A stretch of 64,000 nt of DNA from JAXGRD01 sp040766105 (lineage in GTDB: Bacteria; Bacillota; Clostridia; Peptostreptococcales; Anaerovoracaceae). The notes beneath the pieces are model-generated. The model was not told the DNA's origin and did no database searches. It saw only the letters and a list, made by a program, of their open reading frames with translations. Location of the stretch: the NCBI GenBank assembly GCA_040766105.1, contig JAXGRD010000001.1, positions 434,001 through 498,000 on the forward strand. Reading direction: 5' to 3'. This document shows, one piece after another, positions 51,225-59,940 of this stretch (position 1 is the first letter of the stretch; every line of letters starts with the position of its first letter). The translations under genes were made by a program, and so were the position numbers.

Positions 51225-51854
51225 ATGAAAGTAGTAATGATTAACGGAAGCGCAAGGAAGAACGGGACAACGGGGAAGGCCCTTTCGCTTATTTCTAAAG
51301 AATTGGAAGCTGCCGGAATTGAGACGGTAATCATGACCGTGGGTGGAAAACCGGTAATTGGATGTACCGGCTGCAACAGTTGCTATAAGTCGGGTTCGGG
51401 ACGCTGCATCTACGGTGACGGCCTTGTCAACGATGTCATTGAAGCCATGGAAGATGCCGATGCAATGATAGTTGGCAGCCCGGTTCACTATGCGGCAGCC
51501 AGCGGCGCAATTACATCGGTACTGGGGAGAGTTTTTTACGCCGCAAGTGATAAATTCGTAGGAAAGCCGGCTGCTTCGGTTGTTGTCTGCAGAAGAGCAG
51601 GGGGAACCAGTACCTTTGACCAACTGAATAAGTTCTTTACCATCAGCCAAATGCCCTTGGTAACTTCTCAATATTGGAATATCGGATTTGGCCTTAAGCC
51701 CGATGATATGGACAAGGATGAAGAGGGAATCGAAACCATGAAAACACTGGCATCCAACATGATTTGGATGTTGAAATCCATAGAAGCAGGAAAGAAGGCA
51801 GGCGTTCCCGCACCCAACAGAGGGGGAACCTGCAGAACAAACTTTATTCGGTAG
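51225..51854 (+). CDS. NAD(P)H-dependent FMN reductase / flavodoxin-family protein
   Basis: This 209-residue protein starts with the FMN-binding loop MINGSARKNGTTGK. A cysteine motif GCTGCNSCYKSGSGRC follows near residues 46-60, then GSPVHYAAASG for the isoalloxazine ring. This is the arrangement of the small iron-sulfur flavoprotein/NADPH-FMN reductase family of anaerobes; electron partner unknown. A C-terminal tail rich in proline and basic residues ends the protein. A TATAAT lies about 35 bp before the start. Confidence 0.88.
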   Translation: MKVVMINGSARKNGTTGKALSLISKELEAAGIETVIMTVGGKPVIGCTGCNSCYKSGSGRCIYGDGLVNDVIEAMEDADAMIVGSPVHYAAASGAITSVLGRVFYAASDKFVGKPAASVVVCRRAGGTSTFDQLNKFFTISQMPLVTSQYWNIGFGLKPDDMDKDEEGIETMKTLASNMIWMLKSIEAGKKAGVPAPNRGGTCRTNFIR

Positions 51855-52446
51855 GAGGCTGTTCTTCCAAAGAATAGATAATCATACCGCCTTTTTCGTC
51901 GTAGCCCGTATCCCAAAGCTTGCTTAGGCTGACACGATGAGATTTTCCGTAAGTTGCGATGTTGACGTAGAAGTCATCGTCGGTTTCCTCGTAACCCACC
52001 ACTAGAAACCAGTGCCAAACAAAGAAGTCCAAGGCGGGATCCTTGTGTTTCAGGAGGAGATAGGGGACGGGAATTTCGCGGTCGATTTGATATTTTATCA
52101 GATCCCTTGCTTCGGAGAAGGGTTCTTCCCCGGAAAACCCCTCCATGGAGAGACCGTGACATTTGTTGTCTTCCAGGTATTCCTGGAAGCCGTCAATGAA
52201 GAGTTGCAGGGTGTTCACTCCGGTTTTTCTGGGATACAAATAGGGCCGCATCTTGCTGGCAAAGCGGCAGTAGGACTTCTTGGTGGAGACATCTCTTCCC
52301 GGAGCCATGGAAAACACAATCAGGCTGTCGCATGCCGTAGCAGCAGCACAACCGCCGATGCGCATCAAGGGATTCCGGAACCAACGCTGGTCTCCGCCAA
52401 AGGAATTTTCGATTGTAAAGTAGGGAATGTCTTTTTTCATGACCAT
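51844..52446 (-). CDS. Papain-like cysteine peptidase-fold protein (C39-like)
   Basis: This 200-residue protein fits a papain-like fold: a catalytic-type Cys in RIGGCAAATACDSL (residue about 34) and a His in FVWHWFLVVGYEE, followed by an Asn/Asp-rich element. It resembles bacteriocin-processing C39 domains and clostridial proteins annotated as hypothetical. There is no signal peptide, so it is probably cytoplasmic. Start could be ATG at 52446 or 52440. It overlaps the convergent flavoprotein by 11 bp. Confidence 0.65.
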   Translation of the reverse strand: MVMKKDIPYFTIENSFGGDQRWFRNPLMRIGGCAAATACDSLIVFSMAPGRDVSTKKSYCRFASKMRPYLYPRKTGVNTLQLFIDGFQEYLEDNKCHGLSMEGFSGEEPFSEARDLIKYQIDREIPVPYLLLKHKDPALDFFVWHWFLVVGYEETDDDFYVNIATYGKSHRVSLSKLWDTGYDEKGGMIIYSLEEQPPTE

Positions 52447-52487
52447 ATTTTATCATGTTATTTCAAAAAGGAGAAGAGGGGAGAACT

Positions 52488-53285
52488 GTGAACAAGTTTA
52501 TTGATTTTACAGACAAGGTGTGTTTGGTCACAGGCGCCGGAAGTCCGGAAGGCATCGGTTTTCATACGGGGAAAATATTAGGTGACTTAGGGGGAAGAGT
52601 TATCCTCGTAGCAACCACCGAACGTATCTATCAACGTGCCCAAGAGCTGGAGAAGGAAGGGATAGAGGCAAGGGGCGTTATTGTGGATTTAATGGACCGA
52701 AAGCAGGTGAAAGATCTGGTGTCCGATGTGATTCAGGAATTTGGGAAGATCGATGTTCTGATTAACAATGCAGGGATGACGCAGGTGGGGGAAGAAGAAG
52801 AGTTTGCAGATTTCGCTCACATGAGCTATGAGAGCTGGGATTTTTCCATTGATCGCAATTTGAACATTTGTTACAACGTGACAAGGGAGGTTCTTCCTCA
52901 CATGATGGACAAGGGATATGGTCGCATTGTCAATGTTTCATCTGTTACGGGTCCCTTGGTTAGCAATCCGGGGGAGGCAGGATATGCGGCTGCCAAGGCG
53001 GGAATTGTCGGCATGAGTCGGTCCATCGCCATAGAAGCGGCAAAATCCGGCATCGTCATTAACAACGTGTTGCCCGGTTGGATTGCCACGGCATCTCAGA
53101 CAGAGGGGGAAAAAGCGGGAGGAGAGAATACACCTTTGGGCAGAGGGGGAAGCCCCCGGGAGGTTGCCAATATGAATGTATTCTTGGCATCTGAGGCGGC
53201 TTCCTATATAACAGGGCAGACCTTTGTGGTGGACGGGGGAAATACCATCCAAGAATACAAGGGACCGTCCAATCTTTATTATTGA
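52488..53285 (+). CDS. Short-chain dehydrogenase/reductase
   Basis: This 265-residue SDR has the cofactor motif VTGAGSPEGIG (about 14-24), the NNAG motif at about 88-91, catalytic Ser in VSSVTG and Tyr-Lys in YAAAKAG, and the C-terminal GQTFVVDGG. It belongs to the FabG-like group; substrate unknown. The GTG start at 52488 is supported by GGGGA; the frame opens earlier at 52455. Confidence 0.88.
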   Translation: MNKFIDFTDKVCLVTGAGSPEGIGFHTGKILGDLGGRVILVATTERIYQRAQELEKEGIEARGVIVDLMDRKQVKDLVSDVIQEFGKIDVLINNAGMTQVGEEEEFADFAHMSYESWDFSIDRNLNICYNVTREVLPHMMDKGYGRIVNVSSVTGPLVSNPGEAGYAAAKAGIVGMSRSIAIEAAKSGIVINNVLPGWIATASQTEGEKAGGENTPLGRGGSPREVANMNVFLASEAASYITGQTFVVDGGNTIQEYKGPSNLYY

Positions 53286-53311
53286 TATAGGATGAAGTGG
53301 GAGAGTGGAAA

Positions 53312-53653
53312 ATGAAAGATGAAAAAATGTATTTGTTGTGGACCAACGGGGATCCCATCACATCGGAGCACATGGTCATGATGTATGCGACAAACGGAAT
53401 GCTCAACAGTTGGTGGGATGAAGTGACCGTGATTATCTGGGGTGCTTCCGGTCCCGCACTGGTGAAGAGTGAGGCATTAAAAGTGAAAATGGAGGTCGCC
53501 CAGGAGGCCGGCGTGCATTTCAGCGCTTGTGTCAGTTGTGCCAACAATTTGGGAATTACAAAGGATTTGGAAGAACTGGGAGTAGAAGTAATACGCTGGG
53601 GAGAGAAACTGAGCAATTTGATGAAGGACGGCGCACATATTATTAGCATCTAA
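53312..53653 (+). CDS. DsrE-family protein
   Basis: This 113-residue protein has the DsrE fold: LWTNGDPITSEHMVMMYATNG near the start and CVSCANNLGI with two cysteines at the position used for sulfur relay. Such proteins carry or bind persulfide sulfur in the cytoplasm. The ATG at 53312 is preferred to GTG at 53297. It lies upstream of a Crp-like sensor domain, a rhodanese and CoA-disulfide reductase, making a sulfur-handling context. Confidence 0.8.
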   Translation: MKDEKMYLLWTNGDPITSEHMVMMYATNGMLNSWWDEVTVIIWGASGPALVKSEALKVKMEVAQEAGVHFSACVSCANNLGITKDLEELGVEVIRWGEKLSNLMKDGAHIISI

Positions 53654-53671
53654 GTGAAGAGGAGAAGAACG

Positions 53672-54052
53672 ATGAGATTGGATATTGCAGCATTGGAGAA
53701 ATACGATATTTTTGAAGGGGTGATGGGAAATAACCTAGTAACTCTGTTAGATTGCATCAGTGCAAAGGAGGTCTCCTGTGGGGCGGGTGAGGTCATCCTC
53801 ACCGGAGATATGCCGGAAAAGAAAGTGGCATTGGTTCTGGAAGGAGAGATTCTTGCCAAGAATGCAGAAGGGAAGGATATTACCATAAAAGAGGGAGATC
53901 TCTTTGGAAAGGATTTTCCCACGGAGGTAAAGGCCGGAACAGACTGTAGAGCGTTGGTTTTCAACCATCGCGAAGTCTATACTCCCTGCTGGTTCAGTTG
54001 CTTCTTTCATGCAGGATTCATTGACAACGTAGAAAAAGCTGCAGCAAAATAG
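53672..54052 (+). CDS. Stand-alone Crp-like sensor domain protein
   Basis: This 126-residue protein matches the cNMP-binding/Crp sensor domain: LEKYDIFEGV, then GEVILTGDMPEKKVALVLEGEILA (pieces: GEVILTGDMPEK, VALVLEGEI) and IKEGDLFGKDF. It ends with CWFSCFFHAGFIDNV, the region where Crp would begin the dimerisation helix, but the DNA-binding domain is absent. Full-length Crp relatives are about 220 residues. It could regulate by protein contact or redox via the two C-terminal cysteines. An AGGAG-like site precedes ATG 53672. Confidence 0.7.
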   Translation: MRLDIAALEKYDIFEGVMGNNLVTLLDCISAKEVSCGAGEVILTGDMPEKKVALVLEGEILAKNAEGKDITIKEGDLFGKDFPTEVKAGTDCRALVFNHREVYTPCWFSCFFHAGFIDNVEKAAAK

Positions 54053-54128
54053 AGCTTTTGTGATTTAGTCACGGTAGAAAAGATTTTGTTCGGGTATTCT
54101 TTGTTCATGAGAAATAAGGAGGTACGCA

Positions 54129-54437
54129 ATGGGACTGTTTGATTTATTTGGTAAGAGCACAAAGATGGCGGACGGATTGGCGGAAGCGGCGGAAACTCCC
54201 GGTTCCGTGATTTTAGATGTGCGCAATCCTCAGGAATACAAGAGCGGACATATTCCCGGCAGCATCAATTTGCCCTTAGATAGAGTGCATACCATAAAGA
54301 TAAGCAAGGATAAGCCACTTTTTGTCTACTGCCACAGCGGTGCGCGAAGTGCTCATGCGGTTTCCATTCTCAATAAAAACGGATACAATGCAAAGAACAT
54401 TGGCGGAATCGCGTCCTATAACGGTCCGCTTGAATAG
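54129..54437 (+). CDS. Rhodanese-domain protein
   Basis: This 102-residue single-domain rhodanese has the catalytic Cys68 in VYCHSGARS and the family entry VILDVRNPQEYKSGHIPGSINLP (pieces: LDVRNPQEY, GHIPGSINLP). It transfers sulfane sulfur to thiols. AAGGAGG precedes the ATG. It is 12 bp before the CoA-disulfide reductase gene and probably shares a message. Confidence 0.9.
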   Translation: MGLFDLFGKSTKMADGLAEAAETPGSVILDVRNPQEYKSGHIPGSINLPLDRVHTIKISKDKPLFVYCHSGARSAHAVSILNKNGYNAKNIGGIASYNGPLE

Positions 54438-54449
54438 GAGGAAGAGGCG

Positions 54450-56144
54450 ATGAAAATACTGATCATCGGTGGTGTTGCCGGAGGGGCAACTGCAGCCGCA
54501 AGGCTTCGTCGATTGGATGAATCCGCAGAGATTATCATGCTGGAACGAAGTGGTTTCGTCTCCTACGCCAACTGCGGTCTACCCTACTACATCGGCGGTG
54601 TCATTGAAAACAAAAGCTATCTCAGCTTGCAGACACCGGAGAGTTTTTACGATCGCTTCCGTGTAGATGTGCGGGTTCGCAATGAAGCGGTATCCATCGA
54701 CACAGATCAAAAAACCGTAGAAGTAAAGGAACTGAAAACAGGTCGCGTATACACGGAAAGTTACGATAAGTTGATTCTTTCGCCGGGAGCAAAGGCCATT
54801 CGCCCGGATATGCCAGGGATAGACAGCGACCGTATCTTCACCCTACGGACGGTGGAAGATACCTATCGCATTCGTGAATACATAGAGGAACACCATCCCA
54901 AGAAGGCGGTTGTCGTAGGCGGGGGCTTCATTGGACTGGAAATGGCGGAAAACCTCATACATGCCGGCATCGATACAACGTTGTTGCAGCGTAGCCAGCA
55001 GGTCATGCCACCCATTGATTACGATATGGCTTGTCAGATTCATTCCTATCTGAGAAAGAAGGGACTGGATTTGCGTCTCAATACACCCATAGACAAGTAT
55101 GAAGACTTGTCTGCGGGAATCCGAGTCCACTTAAAAGATAAAGACCCCCTGGATGCAGATATGGTCATCTTGGCCATCGGCGTTGTCCCCGAAACTGAAC
55201 TGGCAAAGAAAGCCGGCTTGGCACTGGGTGCCAAGGACTCGATTTTGGTCAACGACCGCATGGAAACCTCTGCTCCTCACGTGTACGCAGTGGGTGATGC
55301 CATAGAAGTGAAACACTTTGTGACCGGGAACCAAGCCCTCATTGCCCTTGCCGGTCCGGCCAACAAGCAGGGTCGCATCGCTGCCGATAACATCATGGGA
55401 AGAGATAGTCGATTTACAGGATCTCAAGGTTCCTCGGTGATAAAACTGTTTGATATGACCGTTGCGGCAACGGGAATCAATGAAAAAATTGCTCAAAAGG
55501 AAGGCATTGATTACGATAGGGTGATCATCTTCCCGGCAGATCACGCGGTATATTATCCCGGCCCTACCAACATGATGATGAAAACACTCTTTGACCCCAC
55601 AAGCGGGAAGATACTTGGTTCTCAAATCATCGGCCTTGGCGGCGTAGACAAAAGAATCGATGTGGTTGCCACTGCGATCCGGGCAGGAATGACGGGAGCC
55701 GACTTAGAAGAGTTGGACTTTGCATATGCGCCACCTTATTCTTCCGCAAAGGATCCGGTGAACATGACCGGCTTTACCATTGAGAATGTGAGAGCAGGTT
55801 TGGTGAAACAATTCCATTGGGAAGAAGTGGAGGGAATAGCTACAGACGATGATGCTATTCTGTTGGATGTGCGAACACCTTATGAGGTGCGTCGCGGAGG
55901 CATTCCCGGCGCAATATCTATTCCGGTAGATGAGCTACGGGACAGAATGGGAGGGCTGGACAAGGGTAAGAAACTCTATGTCTATTGTCAAAGCGGATTG
56001 CGCAGCTATGTTGCCTGCCGCATGCTTTCTCAAAACGGCTTCGATTGCCGTCACCTTGCCGGAGGCTTTGAGTTTTATGGATACATAGCGACGAATAAAT
56101 GCTATGATGAAGATCCCGCTCATGCCTGCGGAGCTAAAATATAG
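54450..56144 (+). CDS. CoA-disulfide reductase with rhodanese domain
   Basis: This 564-residue flavoprotein is like CoADR-rhodanese: FAD motif GGVAGGATAAAR (about 7-18), active Cys42 in YANCGLPYYIGG, NAD-binding VVVGGGFIGLEMA (about 158), a dimerisation domain, and a C-terminal rhodanese domain with Cys513 in VYCQSGLRS. It reduces CoA disulfide or CoA persulfide with NAD(P)H. The neighbouring rhodanese and DsrE proteins fit a sulfane-sulfur pathway. A terminator follows. Confidence 0.92.
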   Translation: MKILIIGGVAGGATAAARLRRLDESAEIIMLERSGFVSYANCGLPYYIGGVIENKSYLSLQTPESFYDRFRVDVRVRNEAVSIDTDQKTVEVKELKTGRVYTESYDKLILSPGAKAIRPDMPGIDSDRIFTLRTVEDTYRIREYIEEHHPKKAVVVGGGFIGLEMAENLIHAGIDTTLLQRSQQVMPPIDYDMACQIHSYLRKKGLDLRLNTPIDKYEDLSAGIRVHLKDKDPLDADMVILAIGVVPETELAKKAGLALGAKDSILVNDRMETSAPHVYAVGDAIEVKHFVTGNQALIALAGPANKQGRIAADNIMGRDSRFTGSQGSSVIKLFDMTVAATGINEKIAQKEGIDYDRVIIFPADHAVYYPGPTNMMMKTLFDPTSGKILGSQIIGLGGVDKRIDVVATAIRAGMTGADLEELDFAYAPPYSSAKDPVNMTGFTIENVRAGLVKQFHWEEVEGIATDDDAILLDVRTPYEVRRGGIPGAISIPVDELRDRMGGLDKGKKLYVYCQSGLRSYVACRMLSQNGFDCRHLAGGFEFYGYIATNKCYDEDPAHACGAKI

Positions 56145-56169
56145 AGTATAACAAATAATCTCCCCCCCT

Positions 56170-56209
56170 ATCCCGCCTGAGGAATTTGTTCTTAGGTGGG
56201 ATTTTTTTG
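56170..56209 (+). terminator. Intrinsic terminator after the CoA-disulfide reductase gene
   Basis: ATCCCGCCTGAG pairs with CTTAGGTGGGAT (one mismatch and a G-U pair) and is followed by seven T. Confidence 0.85.
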
Positions 56210-56236
56210 TTAAAATATATACTATTGATTCTACTC

Positions 56237-56275
56237 TTGATTTGTTTTTTCTTTCGCATATACTGTATACAGTAT
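56237..56275 (+). promoter_or_regulatory. Promoter and 16-bp palindromic operator of satP
   Basis: TTGATT and TATACT are separated by 16 bp. A perfect palindrome ATACTGTATACAGTAT (56260-56275) covers the -10, so a repressor is likely. The repressor is unknown. Confidence 0.65.
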
Positions 56276-56316
56276 TGTGCATAAATATAAAATATATAGT
56301 TACTACGGAGGATGAA

Positions 56317-56886
56317 ATGCAAGAAAATAATTTGACGACACAAACGGTTGCTGTAAAAGATTGCTGCGCCAACCCCTCTCCCTTGGGACTCATGGGATTT
56401 GGGATGACGACGATTCTACTGAACATTCACAATGCGGGAATTCTCGGATTGTCTGCCATGATTTTGGCAATGGGAATTGCCTACGGCGGTCTTGCCCAGG
56501 TGATTGCAGGCATTATGGAATTTAAGAAGAACAACACCTTTGGAGCTACGGCCTTTACCAGATACGGGCTATTCTGGATCTCCTTGGCATTTATTTGGTG
56601 GAACCCTTTTGGAGTTGCCGATGCGGACGCCATGTCCATGGGATTTTATCTACTCATGTGGGGTATCTTCACACTTTTCATGTTCGTTGCAACCCTAAAG
56701 CTGAACAATCAATTAAAAGCAATTTTCGGGACCCTGACAATCCTATTCTTCTTACTGGCATTGGGTGACTTTACCGGCAGCGAAACCATCGCAACCATTG
56801 CCGGCTGGGAAGGAATTGTGTGCGGTGCCACTGCAGTCTATTCTGCAATGCATCAGGTAATTACGGAAGTATATTGCAAGAAATAA
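56317..56886 (+). CDS. satP: SatP/YaaH-family acetate transporter
   Basis: This 189-residue protein has six predicted spans and starts with the family motif NPSPLGLMGFGMTTILLN (NPAPLGL type), followed by GIAYGGLAQVIAG. It is a carboxylate (acetate/succinate) permease of the GPR1/FUN34/YaaH family. The ATG at 56317 has GGAGG five bases upstream. The palindromic operator on its promoter suggests repression. In an acetate-forming organism it may export or import acetate. Confidence 0.9.
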   Translation: MQENNLTTQTVAVKDCCANPSPLGLMGFGMTTILLNIHNAGILGLSAMILAMGIAYGGLAQVIAGIMEFKKNNTFGATAFTRYGLFWISLAFIWWNPFGVADADAMSMGFYLLMWGIFTLFMFVATLKLNNQLKAIFGTLTILFFLLALGDFTGSETIATIAGWEGIVCGATAVYSAMHQVITEVYCKK

Positions 56887-56905
56887 GTGATAACATGAAA
56901 ACAAG

Positions 56906-56945
56906 AAAAAGGGCACGATACCGGGTAGAAGGTACGGCCCTTTTT
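56906..56945 (+). terminator. Intrinsic terminator after satP
   Basis: AAAAAGGGC and GCCCTTTTT pair around an imperfect inner stem (CACGATACC/GGTACG); T-rich tail. Confidence 0.65.
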
Positions 56946-56966
56946 CTATGGATGGGTAGGGTTGTC

Positions 56967-58130
56967 TTAATTGATTTTCTTTTTATTGAGAAGAGACAGA
57001 TAGGACAAAGCGATACCTATAATTGCCACCCAGAGAAAGACAGCGCTGCTTTCATTGAACCAGTCTCCGGAAACGTAGAAGATTTCCCGTAAGCCGCCGG
57101 AAACCAATCGGACCGGCACCCAAGGATAAACCCAATTTTGCCAGAATTGCGGCAATAGCTCATAGGGGATGGTCACCGTGGAAATACCCAAGAAGAGGGT
57201 GATTGCAAAGAGGACAATCCCGCCAAAGCCAAGCCATCTGAGGACTCCCAGGATAATCATAATGAGTGCAAAGACTGCCGTTGTTTCAAAGGCAAAGGTC
57301 GCCCAGAAGGGGATATCCACATTTAATATAGACGTAAAAGAAAAAGCAATGGATAAACCTGCAAGACAGGCGACGAGAAGACCTACCAAAACCTGCGTCG
57401 TAATGCGCTTTGTGGAAAAGGATATGTCGTGTATTTTTTCTTTTTTGTAGTACAGGTAGAGCAATATGGAGGAGACCAAGCTCACCATCCATGTAATCAT
57501 TCCGCCCAGTGCATTTGCATTGCCGGCCATCATGCCCACACCTTGGCCTCCGGCGGGGTGGACATAGGAAACCTCCGCCCTCAATGGATTGTCATAAAAA
57601 TCAGCTTGTGCATCGCTGATATTTCCACCGGTGCTATGAATGGCTCCTAAGACCTTGGATTTCATGAGTGTACCACCATTGTCCATGATTTTCAAAAGGG
57701 CCTGTTCTGTGAGGGTTGCTGTCATTCCATAGCTTCCTTGGTTGATATGAATCATCAATTGGGGCGCAGATGGGTTGGGGGTGGCAATGCTCATTTGCTT
57801 TTCGGTAAAATCCTCAGGGATGACCAAAAGGGCACAGTACTTACCATCCGCAAGCTCTTCCAGTGCTTTTTTTTCATCTTCTAAGATGGACAACTTTAAT
57901 GCCGAGTTTGCCTTGGAGGATGAACTGAATTTGTCGACCATCTCTTCTCCGGCATTTACAGGGCCATTAGGCGTAACGACGCCTCTATCCATGGAAACCA
58001 ACGCCACCGGAATATCCTTTGGGGTACTGTTGGCCATGGGATACAAGCAAAAGGCATAAAACAGTGAGATGATAATTGCCATTATGGGAGCCATAATCAA
58101 GGGTCGATTGCCGGTCATTTTATGTAACAT
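56967..58130 (-). CDS. YhgE/Pip-type ABC-2 membrane permease
   Basis: This 387-residue protein has an N-terminal span (about 10-30), a large external domain (about 40-200) and a cluster of five to six spans at about 210-380, the layout of YhgE/Pip and DUF3533-type ABC-2 permeases. It has MSS motifs (ADGKYCALLVIPEDFTEKQ, with IPEDF typical). No ATPase gene is adjacent. A TetR gene is divergent; a role in drug or lipid export is likely but the substrate is unknown. The ATG has GGAGG upstream. Confidence 0.82.
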   Translation of the reverse strand: MLHKMTGNRPLIMAPIMAIIISLFYAFCLYPMANSTPKDIPVALVSMDRGVVTPNGPVNAGEEMVDKFSSSSKANSALKLSILEDEKKALEELADGKYCALLVIPEDFTEKQMSIATPNPSAPQLMIHINQGSYGMTATLTEQALLKIMDNGGTLMKSKVLGAIHSTGGNISDAQADFYDNPLRAEVSYVHPAGGQGVGMMAGNANALGGMITWMVSLVSSILLYLYYKKEKIHDISFSTKRITTQVLVGLLVACLAGLSIAFSFTSILNVDIPFWATFAFETTAVFALIMIILGVLRWLGFGGIVLFAITLFLGISTVTIPYELLPQFWQNWVYPWVPVRLVSGGLREIFYVSGDWFNESSAVFLWVAIIGIALSYLSLLNKKKIN

Positions 58131-58162
58131 TGCACAACCTCCGTTTCATATTGAAATTGAAT

Positions 58163-58183
58163 AATACGACACGTTGTAGTATT
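58163..58183. promoter_or_regulatory. Candidate TetR operator 1
   Basis: AATACGACAC and TTGTAGTATT form an imperfect dyad (8 of 10 positions) between the permease and TetR genes. Confidence 0.5.
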
Positions 58184-58233
58184 ATATAAAGCATACCGTT
58201 CCTCGTAGGGTTCATCAACAGACAATGTTAGAG

Positions 58234-58252
58234 AATATGTCGCATTAGTATT
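58234..58252. promoter_or_regulatory. Candidate TetR operator 2
   Basis: AATATGTCGCATTAGTATT resembles operator 1 in the AATA...AGTATT ends and lies 16 bp before the TetR start. Confidence 0.35.
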
Positions 58253-58267
58253 CCATGGGAGGGAAAG

Positions 58268-58843
58268 ATGAAAAAGCAACCGGAACGCACCGCCAGAACC
58301 AGGCGCGCATTGGTAGATTCCTTTTGGAATCTTTACTGCGAGAAGAGCATCGAGAAGATTACTGTAAAAGAAATTGTTGCAGGCGCAGGGGTATATCGAA
58401 GCACCTTCTACGAATACTTTGCCGATGTTTACGATGTTTTGGATGAAATCAAAAAAGGCTTGGTGGAGTCCTATCTGGAGACCTCTTTGCGGTTTAAGAA
58501 GGAAGAAAGGTTTGAAGTGGTTTTGGATGATCTTCTTCAGTTTTATGATAAGAACGGTGAATATGTTGCCGTACTGCTGGGTCCCAACGGGGACAGAGAG
58601 TTCTACAAAACAGCCAAGGAGCTCATCATTGCCACCTTCTATTCCCGCATAGACACAACGGAAAACGAACTGCAGAGGGATTTGGTATTTGAGATTATGT
58701 CTTCTTCAGTAATTTCCGTGCTGAATTACTGGCATGAACACAAGGAGACCTTAGAGCTGCGTGAGGTTCTGATGGAAAGCAGTGAGTTTCTGAAAAAAGG
58801 AATGTTACCCTATTTCAAGAAGTTGGGAATTGTGATACAGTAG
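58268..58843 (+). CDS. TetR/AcrR-family regulator
   Basis: This 191-residue repressor has the N-terminal helix-turn-helix EKITVKEIVAGAGVYRSTFYEYF (pieces: KITVKEIVAGAGVYRS, TFYEYF), typical of TetR, and a helical C-terminal ligand domain. It is divergent from the ABC-2 permease and probably represses it and itself. GGGAGGGAAAG precedes the ATG. It is followed by an EamA transporter 21 bp on. Confidence 0.88.
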   Translation: MKKQPERTARTRRALVDSFWNLYCEKSIEKITVKEIVAGAGVYRSTFYEYFADVYDVLDEIKKGLVESYLETSLRFKKEERFEVVLDDLLQFYDKNGEYVAVLLGPNGDREFYKTAKELIIATFYSRIDTTENELQRDLVFEIMSSSVISVLNYWHEHKETLELREVLMESSEFLKKGMLPYFKKLGIVIQ

Positions 58844-58864
58844 TTTTGTCGGAAGGAATCATGG

Positions 58865-59788
58865 ATGGATAAAGATTTAAATAAGGGATCAAGAAGAAAT
58901 AAGATTGTTTACGGGAGCCTCTGTGTGCTCCTGTGTATTTTGTGGGGGGCAGGCAATCCCATCATAAAAATTGGGCTATTTAGCATACCGCCATTCCTCA
59001 TGTTGGGAATGCGGTTTTTGCTTGCTTTTGTGCTCTTCCTCATATTGTTCAGAAAAAAGGTGTTTGCGGGGATACATCGCCACACCATAAAGGGATTGGT
59101 TCTCATCGGCTTTCTTTCCGCAGTCACATATATCTTCGCAACCATCTCTCTGGGGATTACCCAAGCGACCATAGCCGGTTTTCTCATGGCGGTGGCTGTC
59201 ATCTTCACACCCTTTCTGTCCTATTTCTTCCTGAAAGCCAGAACCGATAGGCGACTGTTTCCAATTATTGTTTTAATGATTATTGGTACGTACTTCCTCT
59301 GCGGTGGGGGAACGGACTTTTCCTTCGGTATCGGTGAACTCTTGGCCTTAATATCTTCTGTAACCCTGGCAATGGTCATGATCTTCACCTCAAAGCATAT
59401 AGAGGAAGTGGGTCCTGTCACCATGAGTGCCATGCAAACCTTGATTATCGGTATTCTCTCCATGGCGGCAGCCTTTATAGCGGAATACCCCTTTGATTTG
59501 CCTGCCATTACCAATGCCGGTTGGATGTCGCTGCTGTATCAGGCAATTTTCTGCAGCGTCATCACCTATTTGATTCAGAATGTTGCCTTGAAAAATCTCA
59601 CGGCCGTCTTTGTTTCCATCGTATTTTGCTTGGAGCCTCTGTTTACGGCTCTCTTCTCCATGATCCTTTTGGGAGAGTTTTTGACGGCAATGGGATATGC
59701 CGGCGGAGGGATGATTTTGGTCGGTCTTATCCTAGCATCTCTGCTGGAGGAGAAAGTCTCCGGAGAGTTGAAAAATAGCGGTTCCTAA
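58865..59788 (+). CDS. EamA/DMT-family transporter
   Basis: This 307-residue protein has ten predicted spans in two EamA repeats (about 15-145 and 160-295). Family signatures are LLCILWGAGNPIIKIG and ALKNLTAVFVSIVFCLEPLFTALF (pieces: LKNLTAVFVSIVF, LEPLFTALF). It probably exports an amino acid or metabolite. AAGGA precedes the ATG. Confidence 0.86.
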   Translation: MDKDLNKGSRRNKIVYGSLCVLLCILWGAGNPIIKIGLFSIPPFLMLGMRFLLAFVLFLILFRKKVFAGIHRHTIKGLVLIGFLSAVTYIFATISLGITQATIAGFLMAVAVIFTPFLSYFFLKARTDRRLFPIIVLMIIGTYFLCGGGTDFSFGIGELLALISSVTLAMVMIFTSKHIEEVGPVTMSAMQTLIIGILSMAAAFIAEYPFDLPAITNAGWMSLLYQAIFCSVITYLIQNVALKNLTAVFVSIVFCLEPLFTALFSMILLGEFLTAMGYAGGGMILVGLILASLLEEKVSGELKNSGS

Positions 59789-59814
59789 CCGGGGATTTTC
59801 CCGTCATTTTTTTT
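59789..59814 (+). terminator. Possible terminator after the EamA gene
   Basis: A short stem CGGG-GATTTT-CCCG is followed by TCA and eight T. The stem is weak. Confidence 0.4.
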
Positions 59815-59824
59815 GATTTCCATA

Positions 59825-59853
59825 ATGACAAATGAATAAAAGAGGAGTATACT
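59825..59853 (+). promoter_or_regulatory. Promoter of the lysP-like gene
   Basis: ATGACA and TATACT are separated by 17 bp. A 10-bp palindrome GAGTATACTC overlaps the -10, which could be an operator. Confidence 0.5.
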
Positions 59854-59880
59854 CTCTATCATCGGAGCGTTGTTAAAAAA

Positions 59881-59940
59881 GTGCCAATGCAAAGTTTTTT
59901 ACTTGAAAGGAGGTTGTCTTTGCAATTTGCACATGGGTAA
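59881..59940 (+). promoter_or_regulatory. Stem-loop leader with six-codon upstream frame
   Basis: GTGCCAATGCAAAG (59881-59894) pairs imperfectly with CTTTGCAATTTGCAC (59918-59932). The loop displays AAAGGAGG (59906-59913). Six bases on, TTG starts a six-codon frame (Leu-Gln-Phe-Ala-His-Gly-stop, ending 59940) that overlaps an ATG at 59933 in frame with the permease. The layout suggests translational or attenuation control. It is not a lysine riboswitch by size or sequence. Confidence 0.45.

Noticed and set aside
54060..54072. Crp binding site (GTGA-N5-TCAC)
   Set aside because: The arms are only 4 bp and the spacer is 5 bases where Crp consensus needs 6; kept only as a side note.
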